A stretch of DNA of 40,208 nt from positions 1 through 40,208 of the forward strand of contig JBCCIS010000048.1 of the NCBI GenBank assembly GCA_039028155.1, written 5' to 3'. Below the pieces are notes generated by a model. That model ran no database searches. It was not told the origin of the DNA and saw nothing but the letters and a program-made list of their open reading frames with translations. Below, piece by piece: positions 28,276 to 36,538 of this stretch. This DNA is from Pseudomonadota bacterium (GTDB lineage Bacteria; Pseudomonadota; Alphaproteobacteria; SP197). How positions within the stretch are numbered: the first letter of the stretch is position 1; the number at the start of each line of letters is the position of its first letter. The translations under genes were made by a program, and so were the position numbers.

Positions 28276-28872
28276 TCAGTTGCTTGCCTTCATTTCGGTA
28301 TCAATCCAGATGGAGATCGGACCGGTCGAGAACTCGCCAACCCCGAACTCCATGTGGTCGATCTCTGTCACGGCACTGAAGGCGATCCACTCACCACCGT
28401 AGTAGTCCATGAATTCGCCAAGCGGATGCGCGCCCAGATGTGTGAGTGTGGTTGTCAAAGTTACCGGCTTGGTCACGCCGTGGATGGTCAGGTTGCCCTC
28501 CACATCGGCTGTGTTCTCGCTGGTCTGCGTGATCTTCGTGCTTTCGAACGTGATCTCCGGATAGGTGTCGACCCCCAGGAAATCGCCGCTGCGAAGATGG
28601 TCGTCAAGGTCGGTAACGCCGGTCGAGACGCTCGACGCGTCAATCGTCACGGAGACACTGGACGCCTCGACATCGTCGGGATCGAGAACGACTGTCGCGT
28701 CGACGGTCGTAAACTCGCCGTGCTGGTTCGAGACGCCGACATGGCTCCAGCCGAAACGAACTTCCGTGTGGCCGGGATCTGCTTCATAGGTTTGTTCGGC
28801 CAACGCCGATACCGCCGGAAAAGCAACGACGAACGAAAGGGCCGCAAGACCCAAATCTCGAGATACCTTCAT
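28276..28872 (-). CDS. Periplasmic YceI family protein
   Basis: The 198-residue protein has a Sec signal peptide (MKVSRDLGLAALSFVVAFPAVSALAEQ, cleavage after about residue 25) and a single YceI domain. Family marks are YEADPGHTEVRFGWSHVGVSNQHGEF, VTIDASSVSTGVTDLDDHLRSGDFLGVDTYPEITFES, and VEGNLTIHGVTKPVTL. YceI proteins are beta-barrels binding long isoprenoid chains such as ubiquinone precursors. GGGAGG precedes the ATG. It is likely cotranscribed with the b561-YceI fusion, with a hairpin in between. Confidence 0.93.
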   Translation of the reverse strand: MKVSRDLGLAALSFVVAFPAVSALAEQTYEADPGHTEVRFGWSHVGVSNQHGEFTTVDATVVLDPDDVEASSVSVTIDASSVSTGVTDLDDHLRSGDFLGVDTYPEITFESTKITQTSENTADVEGNLTIHGVTKPVTLTTTLTHLGAHPLGEFMDYYGGEWIAFSAVTEIDHMEFGVGEFSTGPISIWIDTEMKASN

Positions 28873-29202
28873 TCTAACCTCCCAATTTCAAACGTTGATC
28901 TGCTACGCACCGATGACGTTCTTCGCCACCCAGGCAATTCAGCGCTCGGCGTCGCGCCGGTATCGGCACCTCTTCGCGAACGGTTTGCGTGGTGCGTTCC
29001 ACTCCTCCTGTTTGGAGCGAATGCGAAGACCGTTGATCACCAAGCTCACAGGGTGCGGAAGACTTCCGTTCGCATATCTGGCCTCGAAATCAAGACCATG
29101 AACCCTTGGGATCCCTAACAATCTGCAATCGGCAGCATCCTAGGCGGGCCCAGTTGGCGGTCGAGTAACATGATGGTGAGGCCGCGTGAACGGCGATGGC
29201 GA
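28873..29202. other. Gene-free stretch upstream of yceI
   Basis: These 330 bases lie between the diheme cytochrome stop and the YceI start, both on the minus strand. No open frame here looks like a real protein. A seven-base inverted repeat (ATGCGAA near 29026, TTCGCAT near 29074) is the only structure I noticed. The promoter for yceI and the b561 gene should be here. Confidence 0.4.
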
Positions 29203-30108
29203 TCAGGGCTCGCCGCGCACGGGCCTGTTGTCGATGGGTGGAATGTTGGCGAGATAGGCGATCAGCGCGGCCGCATCTTCGTCGCTAAGCGCCCTGGTAG
29301 AGTTGCGCACGACCTCGGCCATGTCGCTGCCGACCGCGTCGCCGTCCGGCAGCAACCCCGCGCGCAGCAGCAGCATCATGTCGAGCTCTGACCATGACCC
29401 GATGCCGGTCTCGATGTTCGGCGTGATGTTGGGCACTAGGTCGCCGTCGGGCCCGTTCCCGTTGCCCGCCAGATAGAGGTCGGTGTCCGTGCCGCCCAGC
29501 CAGGTGCGCGGCGTGTGGCAGGCGCCGCAATGACCGAGTGCATCGACCAGGTAGCGCCCACGATGCCAGGTCTCGTCGCGCTCTGGATCGGCGGCTTCGG
29601 GCCCAGGTTCGAAATAGAGCATGCGCCAGAAGAACAGCAGAAAGCGCATGTCGAAGGGGAAGTTCAGATCGTGCTCGCTGACCGCGTTGTCGCTGGCCGG
29701 CTGCGCCATCAGGTAGGCATAGAGGTCGGCGACATCCTGGTCCTCCATGCCGGTGAAGTAGTCATAGGGAAACGACGGGTAATAGGTCGTACCGTCCGGC
29801 CCGATACCGTCGCGCAGCGCGCGATCGAACTCGGCAAGCGTCCAGCCGCCGATGCCGTGTTCGGGGTCGGGGGTAATGTTTGGCGTCACGAACGAACCGA
29901 AATCGGTGTTCAAGATACGCCCGCCCGCCAAGGGCGCCCCGTCATTGGCGGAGTCCGTGTGGCAGCCCAGGCAGCCGGCCAGTTGGAAGACATACTCGCC
30001 GCGCTCGGCATCGCCCTCGGGCAGATCCTGCGCCCATGCAGCTGGGCCGGCGATTACCAGGGAAATCCAGAAGACGAAAGCGACCCCGCGTGGCCGCCCG
30101 CGTCCCAC
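29203..30108 (-). CDS. Periplasmic diheme c-type cytochrome
   Basis: The protein (301 residues from the GTG at 30108) has a signal peptide (VGRGRPRGVAFVFWISLVIAGPAAWAQ) and two haem-binding motifs: CLGCH in the first domain and CGACH in the second. Each is followed by the GG(R/L)...TPNITPD-type stretch (FVTPNITPDPEHGIGGW, LVPNITPNIETGIGSW) carrying a likely methionine-ligand region. This duplicated layout is that of the cytochrome subunits of alcohol and aldehyde dehydrogenases and related electron carriers. The frame stays open to an ATG at 30168, which overlaps the cytochrome c' gene; the GTG gives a cleaner signal peptide. It is probably in an operon with cytochrome c'. No dehydrogenase partner is adjacent. 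Confidence 0.88.
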   Translation of the reverse strand: MGRGRPRGVAFVFWISLVIAGPAAWAQDLPEGDAERGEYVFQLAGCLGCHTDSANDGAPLAGGRILNTDFGSFVTPNITPDPEHGIGGWTLAEFDRALRDGIGPDGTTYYPSFPYDYFTGMEDQDVADLYAYLMAQPASDNAVSEHDLNFPFDMRFLLFFWRMLYFEPGPEAADPERDETWHRGRYLVDALGHCGACHTPRTWLGGTDTDLYLAGNGNGPDGDLVPNITPNIETGIGSWSELDMMLLLRAGLLPDGDAVGSDMAEVVRNSTRALSDEDAAALIAYLANIPPIDNRPVRGEP

Positions 30109-30127
30109 GCACTTACGCAACGATGAG

Positions 30128-30616
30128 CTAATCCAGCTTTTGGCGGAATGTCTGATGACACCCTCCACAACCTACGGTGCTGAGGACCTCAAACTGGGCG
30201 CTAATCGCGTCTCCATTGCCGTTATCGGCGAGTTCCTTGAGCTTTAGCGCCTCGAATTCCAACGCATCGGCTTCGCCGAGAAACTCATTCCACTTCTCCC
30301 AGATTACCGGCTTGGCACCGGTCTCGGGATCTGTGATATCGGTCAGGCTGGTGCCTTGGGGGTAGAGATCAGGGATGTCGATGGCGTGCTGGGCCAGCGT
30401 GGCGGCGGCTGCGGAGACGTCTTCCAGGGTGCCGACGCCGGCTTGAGCATATCCGCCAATTGTCCTCATCGCGGTGCCGTTCTCTTTCATCCTTGCCTGG
30501 CGTTCCTCGATGATGGCACCGGGGTCCTGAGCTTGCGATATCTCTCCTGCCAAAACCAGACTCCCAGCCGCGAGCACGGCAGCAACGGACAGCATTCCGA
30601 ACGAGCGAAATCGCAT
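30128..30616 (-). CDS. Cytochrome c' / c-556 family protein
   Basis: The 162-residue protein has a signal peptide (MRFRSFGMLSVAAVLAAGSLVLAGEISQAQ) and a helical body ending in the C-terminal haem motif VGCGGCHQTFRQK, which is where cytochrome c' puts its CxxCH and the trailing basic residue. The opening EERQARMKENGTAMRTIGGYAQ matches the first helix of the four-helix bundle. Cytochrome c' proteins bind NO or act as electron carriers. GGGGAGG precedes the ATG by nine bases. The diheme cytochrome follows 19 bases later. Confidence 0.92.
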   Translation of the reverse strand: MRFRSFGMLSVAAVLAAGSLVLAGEISQAQDPGAIIEERQARMKENGTAMRTIGGYAQAGVGTLEDVSAAAATLAQHAIDIPDLYPQGTSLTDITDPETGAKPVIWEKWNEFLGEADALEFEALKLKELADNGNGDAISAQFEVLSTVGCGGCHQTFRQKLD

Positions 30617-30944
30617 GGTCTAATCCTCCCCGGATCGAGCGCATTTTATTGGTGTAGGCCGACTTTCAGGTTACGTGTGCCAAGGCGGTAAAGCTATCAC
30701 GTTGGCGTGAAAGCGGTTGATTACGCCGGACCGATCATGGGGCGGACGATCGAAACGAGGATGCCGCTTGGATTAGAATTTCTAGGGATGGTTACGATTA
30801 TTCCTCATTTGCGAGATCGCCTGGTGATGCCTAGGTTAAGCGTACTCCGCCGATTCCATGATGTGCTTAGTGCGACCGCGAATGCCGCCTCGCGATGCCT
30901 AAGATAAACGAAACTAGGAATACGGCAGTCGAGGACACTCAGTT
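30617..30944. other. Divergent promoter region between cytochromes and sulfite reductase operon
   Basis: This 328-base gap separates the divergent cytochrome c' and DUF2849 genes and contains no convincing gene. It is more AT-rich than its flanks, as expected for promoters in both directions. An imperfect direct repeat (GATGCCTA at about 30825 and 30894, each followed by a similar TTAA/ATAA stretch) and a short dyad TCACG-TTGG-CGTGA (about 30697-30710) are present. I assign no specific regulator. Confidence 0.4.
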
Positions 30945-31256
30945 ATGACGACACAGATCGTCACCGCCAACCGTCTGGATGACGGTGCGGTGGTCTATTT
31001 GAGCGCCGACGGACGATGGACCGAGACGGTCGGTTGTGCCCGGGTTGGAAACGGTTCGGACGAGGCCGAGGACTTGCTCGCTATCGCCGGCCACGCGGTC
31101 GCCGACGGCCTGATTGTCGAGGCCTATCTGATACCGGTGACGGTTGAGAATGGCGTCGTTTGCCCGGTCCACATCAAGGAAGTGATCCGCGCCAACGGGC
31201 CGACGACCCGATTGGATTTGGGCAAGCAGGCGAGCACGCAGACGGCCGCGGCTTAA
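30945..31256 (+). CDS. DUF2849 protein of the sulfite reductase operon
   Basis: The 103-residue protein shows the DUF2849 pattern: IVTANRLDDGAVVYLSADGRWTETV, then EDLLAIAGHAVADGLIVEAYLIPVTVENGVVCPVHIKEVIRANGPTTRLDLG. It is typically encoded just before the ferredoxin-type sulfite/nitrite reductase in Alphaproteobacteria. Its role is unknown; an accessory function in sulfite reduction is inferred from the location. cysI follows 24 bases later with a good ribosome site. Confidence 0.88.
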   Translation: MTTQIVTANRLDDGAVVYLSADGRWTETVGCARVGNGSDEAEDLLAIAGHAVADGLIVEAYLIPVTVENGVVCPVHIKEVIRANGPTTRLDLGKQASTQTAAA

Positions 31257-31280
31257 GACAACCGTAGACAGGGAGCGGCA

Positions 31281-32936
31281 ATGTACCGCTACGACGAATT
31301 CGACCACACGCTGGTGGCGGAACGGGTCAGCCAGTTCCGTGGCCAGGTTGCGCGCAGGGTCGCCGGTGAATTGACGGAAGAGGAGTTCAAGCCGCTCAGG
31401 CTGATGAACGGCCTCTATCTGCAGCTCCACGCCTATATGCTGCGCGTCGCCATTCCCTATGGCGTCTTATCGTCGCTGCAGATGCGCAAGCTCGCCCATA
31501 TCGCGCGGGTCTATGATAAGGGCTACGGTCACTTCACCACGCGCCAGAACATCCAGTACAACTGGCCCAAGCTGCCCGACGTGCCGGACATCCTGGACGA
31601 GTTGGCCGAGGTCGAGATGCACGCCATCCAGACCAGCGGCAACTGCATCCGCAATGTCACGGCCGACCAGTATGCCGGCGTCGCCGGCGACGAGATCGAG
31701 GACCCGCGCATCTATGCGGAGATCATGCGCCAGTGGTCGACGCTGCATCCGGAGTTCTCGTTCCTGCCGCGCAAGTTCAAGATTGCGATCACCGGCGCGC
31801 CCAACGACCGGGCCGCGGTAAAGGTGCACGACATCGGCCTGCGCATGGTGCGCAACGAGGCCGGCGAGCCGGGCTTCGAGGTGCTGGTCGGCGGCGGTCA
31901 GGGCCGCACGCCGATGATCGCGCATACGGTGCGCGACTTCCTGCCCATCCGTCACCTGCTGAGTTATCTGGAAGCCATCCTGCGCGTCTATAACCAGCTC
32001 GGCCGGCGCGACAACAAGTACAAGGCGCGCATCAAGATCTTGGTCCATGAGACCGGCGCCGAAAAGTTCACGGCGATGGTCGAGGACGAGTGGGCGCAGA
32101 TCAAGGACACGCCGCTGGCGTTGCCGGAAAGCGAAGTCGCGCGCATCAAGGCCTATTTCGCGCCACCGGAGTACGACACGCTGGATGACAACTCGCCGGA
32201 GTTCGACGCCTGGCGCGGCGGCGATCGCGACTTCGATCTGTGGGTGCGCGCCAATGTCGCCGAACACAAGGTGCCGGGTTACGCGATCGCCAACATTTCG
32301 CTGAAGCCCATCGGCGGCACGCCCGGCGACGCGACGGCGGATCAAATGGAGGCCGTCGCGGATCTGGCGGACAGGTTTTCGCTCGGCGAAATCCGCGTCA
32401 GCCATGAACAGAACCTGGTTCTGGGCGACGTCAAGAAGCGCGACCTCTATGCGCTGTGGCAGGCGCTTAAGACGCACGATCTAGCGACGGCCAACATCGG
32501 CTTGATCTCCGACATGATCACGTGCCCCGGCCTCGACTACTGCTCGCTTGCCAACGCACGTTCAATCCCGATCGCGCAGGAAATAAGCGAGCGGTTTGCC
32601 GATCTGGAACGCCAACACGACATCGGTGAGTTGAAGCTCAAGATCTCTGGCTGCATCAACGCCTGCGGCCATCATCATGTCGGCCACATCGGTATTCTGG
32701 GTGTCGACAAGAAAGGCGTCGAACACTACCAGATCACCCTTGGCGGTAACGCCGACCAGAACGCGGCCATTGGCAAGATCGTCGGACCGGCATTCTCCGG
32801 TGACGACGTGACCGACGCGGTCGAGACCATCGTCGAGACCTATCTGGACATTCGCGCCGACGGTGAGAGTTTCCTGGATACCTATCAGCGCGCCGGCCTG
32901 GAGCCGTTCAAGGAGAGGCTCTATGCCGCTCATTAA
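31281..32936 (+). CDS. cysI: Assimilatory sulfite reductase (ferredoxin-type sirohaem protein)
   Basis: The 551-residue protein reduces sulfite to sulfide using a sirohaem coupled to a [4Fe-4S] cluster. The cluster cysteines are CPGLDYC (about C415 and C421) and CINAC (about C458 and C462), the expected Cx5C...Cx3C. N-terminal marks RLMNGLYLQLHAYMLRVAIPYGVLSSLQMRKLAHIA and GHFTTRQNIQYNWPKL are the ferrodoxin-like half domains, and NCIRNVTADQYAGV is the sirohaem-binding region. There is no flavoprotein subunit (CysJ), so electrons probably come from ferredoxin. A nitrite reductase is the main alternative; the DUF2849/DUF934 neighbours favour sulfite. The next gene starts inside its 3' end (14-base overlap). 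Confidence 0.94.
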   Translation: MYRYDEFDHTLVAERVSQFRGQVARRVAGELTEEEFKPLRLMNGLYLQLHAYMLRVAIPYGVLSSLQMRKLAHIARVYDKGYGHFTTRQNIQYNWPKLPDVPDILDELAEVEMHAIQTSGNCIRNVTADQYAGVAGDEIEDPRIYAEIMRQWSTLHPEFSFLPRKFKIAITGAPNDRAAVKVHDIGLRMVRNEAGEPGFEVLVGGGQGRTPMIAHTVRDFLPIRHLLSYLEAILRVYNQLGRRDNKYKARIKILVHETGAEKFTAMVEDEWAQIKDTPLALPESEVARIKAYFAPPEYDTLDDNSPEFDAWRGGDRDFDLWVRANVAEHKVPGYAIANISLKPIGGTPGDATADQMEAVADLADRFSLGEIRVSHEQNLVLGDVKKRDLYALWQALKTHDLATANIGLISDMITCPGLDYCSLANARSIPIAQEISERFADLERQHDIGELKLKISGCINACGHHHVGHIGILGVDKKGVEHYQITLGGNADQNAAIGKIVGPAFSGDDVTDAVETIVETYLDIRADGESFLDTYQRAGLEPFKERLYAAH

Positions 32937-33408
32937 GGACGGTGAACTGATCGACGACCCTTGGCTCCGGGTGGCCGACGATCAGGACCTGCCCGATGGT
33001 CCCGTGATCGTCTCGCTCGAACGCTGGCAGGCGGCCGGCGATGACGTGGCGGCGCACAACGGCCCGCTCGGTGTTGTGCTGGCGAGCGATCAGTCGCCGG
33101 ATCTGATCGGTGATGACCTCGGTCGCTTCGATCTCGTCGCGCTGGACTTTCCGGCGTTCACGGACGGGCGCGCCTATTCCTATGCGCGTCTGCTGCGCGA
33201 GCGCTTGGGCTTCAAGGGTGAAGTCCGCGCCGTCGGCAACGTGTTGCGTGACCAGGTCGCGTTCATGGTGCGCTGTGGTTTCGATGCCTTCGACATGGCC
33301 GACGTCAATGCGGCCGAGGCGTTCAGGCAGGCTCTCGCGGAGGTCTCCGTCACCTACCAGCCGGCTGGCGACGCGCGCCGTCCCGCCATGGCGCTGCGTC
33401 AGAGCTAG
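32923..33408 (+). CDS. DUF934 protein (sulfite reductase-associated)
   Basis: The 161-residue protein matches DUF934: PLIKDGELIDDPWLRVADDQDLPDGPVIVSLERW at the N-terminus, GVVLASDQSPDLIGDDLGRFDLVALDFPAFTDGRAYSYARLLRERLGFKGEVRAVGNVLRDQVAFMVRCGFDAFDM in the middle. Genes of this family follow cysI in many proteobacteria, and a role in sulfite reduction is presumed. It is the last gene of the operon; the PAPS reductase CysH that often accompanies it is not present downstream. The convergent RNase T2 gene ends 26 bases later. Confidence 0.9.
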   Translation: MPLIKDGELIDDPWLRVADDQDLPDGPVIVSLERWQAAGDDVAAHNGPLGVVLASDQSPDLIGDDLGRFDLVALDFPAFTDGRAYSYARLLRERLGFKGEVRAVGNVLRDQVAFMVRCGFDAFDMADVNAAEAFRQALAEVSVTYQPAGDARRPAMALRQS

Positions 33409-33434
33409 ATGATATCGCCGTTTGGCGTCTGTCT

Positions 33435-34295
33435 CTAAGGCGACGGAGCCGCAGGAAGCAGAACGTCAGCGGGGCAACGTGAGTGCTCGGGAACCTCGTC
33501 GGCCGGGCAGTCGACGGGATCAAAGCTGCCGGGCTTCAGACACAGCCACAAGCCGTTCAGATTAGTGCTGTTCTTGTCCTTGTCGTACGTACAACTGAGC
33601 GCCGGTGTTGCACCATAAGCTTGGCTGACTGCGTTGCTGACCGACGACGCGGTGATTGTGGCTGTGCTATCGGGAACGATGCCTGCCGCGTCGAGTACCT
33701 TGCCGATGTCATACCTGTCGTAGAGGCTGAGTGCTTGCGCGAAGTAGTCATGCTGGGAGCCAATGTTGGTGTCGCAGACCGTCGCGCAGATGCCGTGTTT
33801 TTCCCACTCGTAACGCCAGAAGGAGTAGTCGTTGTCGACAGCGCTCTTGGCGTCGGCACTGGTTGATCGAGCAACCCCAAGGTTCGGCCAGGCAGCGGTC
33901 AGCTGAGGAAGCAGTCCGGCGAGCGCGTCGCGTGAAAAGTCTGCGCCTTTGCAGTGCCGTGGGTAACCGCCAGGAGTCAGGCTGCTGGGCCACAAACCGT
34001 GAATGCTCCAGGCATTGTCAGGTTTTGCCTCAAGGCACGTGTCTTGTGCATCGGATTTTAGCGTTAAGCACTGCGATTCAGGCCAGGTCTGCGCAAGAAT
34101 GTAGACATCGAAGCTCCCACATTGCGATGCCGCTGCCACCCTCTCGCTCATCAAGGCCGTGACTGCGATCGCTAAGGCGGTCACGGCCAGCATGCGGGCA
34201 ACCGGGAGACTTGCGGGCGACAGATGCCAGTTGGTTCGGGTGCCGGGCCGGCCCTGTCGGAAAGTTCCAAAAACGTTCAATACTCTCTTTGTCAT
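33435..34295 (-). CDS. Secreted ribonuclease T2
   Basis: RNase T2 enzymes cleave single-stranded RNA via 2',3'-cyclic phosphates outside the cytoplasm. The 286-residue protein has both catalytic segments: CAS I in WSIHGLWPSS (about H99) and CAS II in FWRYEWEKHGIC (about E163, H167). CAS II normally reads FWxHEWxKHG, so a His to Tyr change is present at position 162. Several Cys pairs (C59, C76, C87, C115, C170 and others) fit the disulfide pattern. The signal sequence is the hydrophobic stretch MLAVTALAIAVTALMSERVAAA (residues 35-56); the true start may be that internal ATG at 34193. It is divergent from the RT-associated membrane gene. Confidence 0.88.
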   Translation of the reverse strand: MTKRVLNVFGTFRQGRPGTRTNWHLSPASLPVARMLAVTALAIAVTALMSERVAAASQCGSFDVYILAQTWPESQCLTLKSDAQDTCLEAKPDNAWSIHGLWPSSLTPGGYPRHCKGADFSRDALAGLLPQLTAAWPNLGVARSTSADAKSAVDNDYSFWRYEWEKHGICATVCDTNIGSQHDYFAQALSLYDRYDIGKVLDAAGIVPDSTATITASSVSNAVSQAYGATPALSCTYDKDKNSTNLNGLWLCLKPGSFDPVDCPADEVPEHSRCPADVLLPAAPSP

Positions 34296-34363
34296 GCGAT
34301 AGACCAGTCTTTGGCCGTGTTTGCCAGATTGCGATAGACTAACCTGAAACAGTGGGGTTCTCG

Positions 34364-34382
34364 AAGCGCGACGATCGCGCTT
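34364..34382. promoter_or_regulatory. Perfect inverted repeat upstream of the RT operon
   Basis: AAGCGCGA and TCGCGCTT (34364-34371, 34375-34382) form a perfect eight-base dyad with spacer CGA, 66 bases before the membrane-protein ATG and within the divergent gap to RNase T2. It could be an operator or a leader hairpin. The same gap contains GCGATAGAC twice (34296-34304 and 34331-34339), spaced by 35 bases. Confidence 0.4.
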
Positions 34383-34448
34383 AGCGTCGTGGGAGGCACG
34401 TGGTCTTTGTCTGACCTGCAGCGTTCATGACTGGGAGTAGGTCAGTCA

Positions 34449-36536
34449 ATGCAGAGGATTGAGCGTTGGTTCGCATCGGCGGCCGAAAAACAGGAGCGCA
34501 TGGTAACGCTCTACCCCTGCCTTCTTCGCAATAGACTCCTTCCTTACTTCATCTTCCGTCTTCGCTATCTCTTCACACTGCGCGTCATCTCGTTCGCCGT
34601 TCATGTCGCGGAGTTCTTGGTGCTGCTCTCCTATGCGCCAAAACTAGCGGTGATCATTGTCGTCGTGCTGCGTGCGGGATCGCCGCTGGTCCGCGGGGCG
34701 TGGTGGGGCGCGATGGAAGTATTGCGCGAAAAGCTGCGTGACCTCTCCGGACACAGGCACAAGACGGAGGCCGAACAGGCGATCGCCAACTGGCTTGTTC
34801 TTTCCGTGATCTTGGCGGCACTGGTTATGTTGGCGGGGTTGGCCTGGTTGACCTGGTCGCTGTCGCAAGCGTCCGCCAGCGACCATGTTGTTGACATCTA
34901 CATCGTCTTGATCGTGGCAGAGCTGGCCTTACGCATTCCGGTTCTGACACTGCACTCCGGCATCTATGCGACGCGCCGGGTCTACCGGCCCCTGATCTCC
35001 ATTCTACTGCCGACGCTGTTGCAGGCCGCGATCATTGCCGCCCTTTTTGGGCCCCTGAAAGAAGGCTCTTTGATCGTCGCCATCATTGCTGGCTCGGGTT
35101 TTTCGCTGGTCATCAGCTATATCTACATCAAGAGAATGTACGAGATCGTCGATCTCAGACCGACACTTCAACAAGGCTTACGGCATTTCGGGCGCTTTCT
35201 CGCCGGTTTGCCCGTGGCCACGCTGATGTGGTCGACGGCGGCTGGTTTTCTCATCCGCATCGACAGTCTTCTGGTTCTGATCTTGGTCGGGCTCGAGGAT
35301 ATCGCCGGCAACACGATCGACCTGACTGCCGGTCATCCGGAATGGAACACCCCCGATCTTGCGGTGCTTCTCTATATTATTCTGCCGGCCATCCGCGGAT
35401 CATATGAGTGGTCGATTTTGTTTTACTTCGATCTCGTGCGACTGCGCCGCGCCATCGCGCTGCACAATCTTGCCCATGTCTTCATGGCCAAGCTTGTCTT
35501 CGCCGCAGCGATCGTCGGGCTCTTCTTCTGGCTTCTCGCGGCCATCGTCTTTGTTCTCGGCTTCCAAGACATACCCATCGCATTTCTTGTTGCGATGCTG
35601 CCATTCTTCTTGGTTCGTTCATGGCTTGCGGTGTACCAGGTGAGAGCCTATGCCGACCATCGGTATGCGACGGTTTGCATCAGCATGATCGTCATTCTGG
35701 CTGGCGTTGTTCTCATTGGCACCGGAGAGTTGGCCGACATCGGGAGTTTCGCCGAACTCAAGATCTGCTTTCTGATCTCGCTGATCGTCCTGATCATCGC
35801 CCAACTCTGGTATGACAGGCGGGAGATCAAGCTCGCTCCGCTTCTGTCACTTGGAGACTGGTGCAAAAGGCTGACACACGAACCCGGCGAGGTCACCGCC
35901 GGCACCCTGGAGATCGCGAGGTCGGCGAGCGATCGCGACAGACTGAAGCTTCGGGATATGCTGACGGAAAGCCTGGAAGATAGTGGGCATGGCGCTTGGC
36001 GTGATAAGCACTGTCTCGTTTACTTCTATCGTCACGGCGCCGAGGCTTCCAACCGGTTTGATCCCCGCACGTTGCTCGACGAGGCCGCTGGTCTTGTGAA
36101 CCGCCTGCGGTCGACAGGCGAGATACCGGTCAAGGGAAGGCGCGCTCTCGCCATCATGCGTGAACGTGGCCTTTTGCCATCCGAACCGGATGCCAGACTT
36201 GATACATCGGGCCTGGTGGCGGCGTTTCAGGAGATGTTTGAGAGTAAAGGTGGTCTCATGATCGACTTGTCATCGCCCTCGCGGGCCAAGCTCTCCGCTG
36301 ATTTGGACAGGGAAACCACGTCATCGGCCATTCCGACGGCAGTGCGCGCGTTGGGTTCGGGAGCGACCTCGTCGCTGTGCGGATCCTATCGTCTGTACCC
36401 CGCCTTTCTTGATCAAAAGCTTCACGCCTTGTTCTTCGTGCCCGGCGACACCAAACCGGACGTCCTCAACTCATGGAAAGAGAGGATGAACGACTGGTCG
36501 TTGTCTCAATCAAAGAGAGATGCCAGGGATTCGTAG
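34449..36536 (+). CDS. Polytopic membrane protein of the reverse transcriptase operon
   Basis: I do not recognise this 695-residue protein as a named family. Residues about 40-455 hold some 11 or 12 hydrophobic membrane segments, for example 44-62, 112-137, 148-168, 181-202, 207-227, 252-282, 345-372, 375-395, 408-425 and 436-455. This topology recalls the MOP/Wzx-type flippases, but I see no diagnostic motif. Residues about 456-695 form a soluble, charged C-terminal domain of about 240 residues (AGTLEIARSASDRDRLKLRDMLTESLED, HCLVYFYRHGAEASNRFDPRTLLDEAAGLV). The RT gene starts two bases after its stop, so the two products are probably made together. Base composition looks less GC-rich than in flanking genes, consistent with acquired DNA. 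Confidence 0.85.
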   Translation: MQRIERWFASAAEKQERMVTLYPCLLRNRLLPYFIFRLRYLFTLRVISFAVHVAEFLVLLSYAPKLAVIIVVVLRAGSPLVRGAWWGAMEVLREKLRDLSGHRHKTEAEQAIANWLVLSVILAALVMLAGLAWLTWSLSQASASDHVVDIYIVLIVAELALRIPVLTLHSGIYATRRVYRPLISILLPTLLQAAIIAALFGPLKEGSLIVAIIAGSGFSLVISYIYIKRMYEIVDLRPTLQQGLRHFGRFLAGLPVATLMWSTAAGFLIRIDSLLVLILVGLEDIAGNTIDLTAGHPEWNTPDLAVLLYIILPAIRGSYEWSILFYFDLVRLRRAIALHNLAHVFMAKLVFAAAIVGLFFWLLAAIVFVLGFQDIPIAFLVAMLPFFLVRSWLAVYQVRAYADHRYATVCISMIVILAGVVLIGTGELADIGSFAELKICFLISLIVLIIAQLWYDRREIKLAPLLSLGDWCKRLTHEPGEVTAGTLEIARSASDRDRLKLRDMLTESLEDSGHGAWRDKHCLVYFYRHGAEASNRFDPRTLLDEAAGLVNRLRSTGEIPVKGRRALAIMRERGLLPSEPDARLDTSGLVAAFQEMFESKGGLMIDLSSPSRAKLSADLDRETTSSAIPTAVRALGSGATSSLCGSYRLYPAFLDQKLHALFFVPGDTKPDVLNSWKERMNDWSLSQSKRDARDS

Positions 36537-36538
36537 AG

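Noticed and set aside
28895-29118. Small plus-strand frames in the gap upstream of yceI
   Set aside because: Short, Arg/Ser-rich, in several frames at once, with no ribosome site; treated as non-coding.
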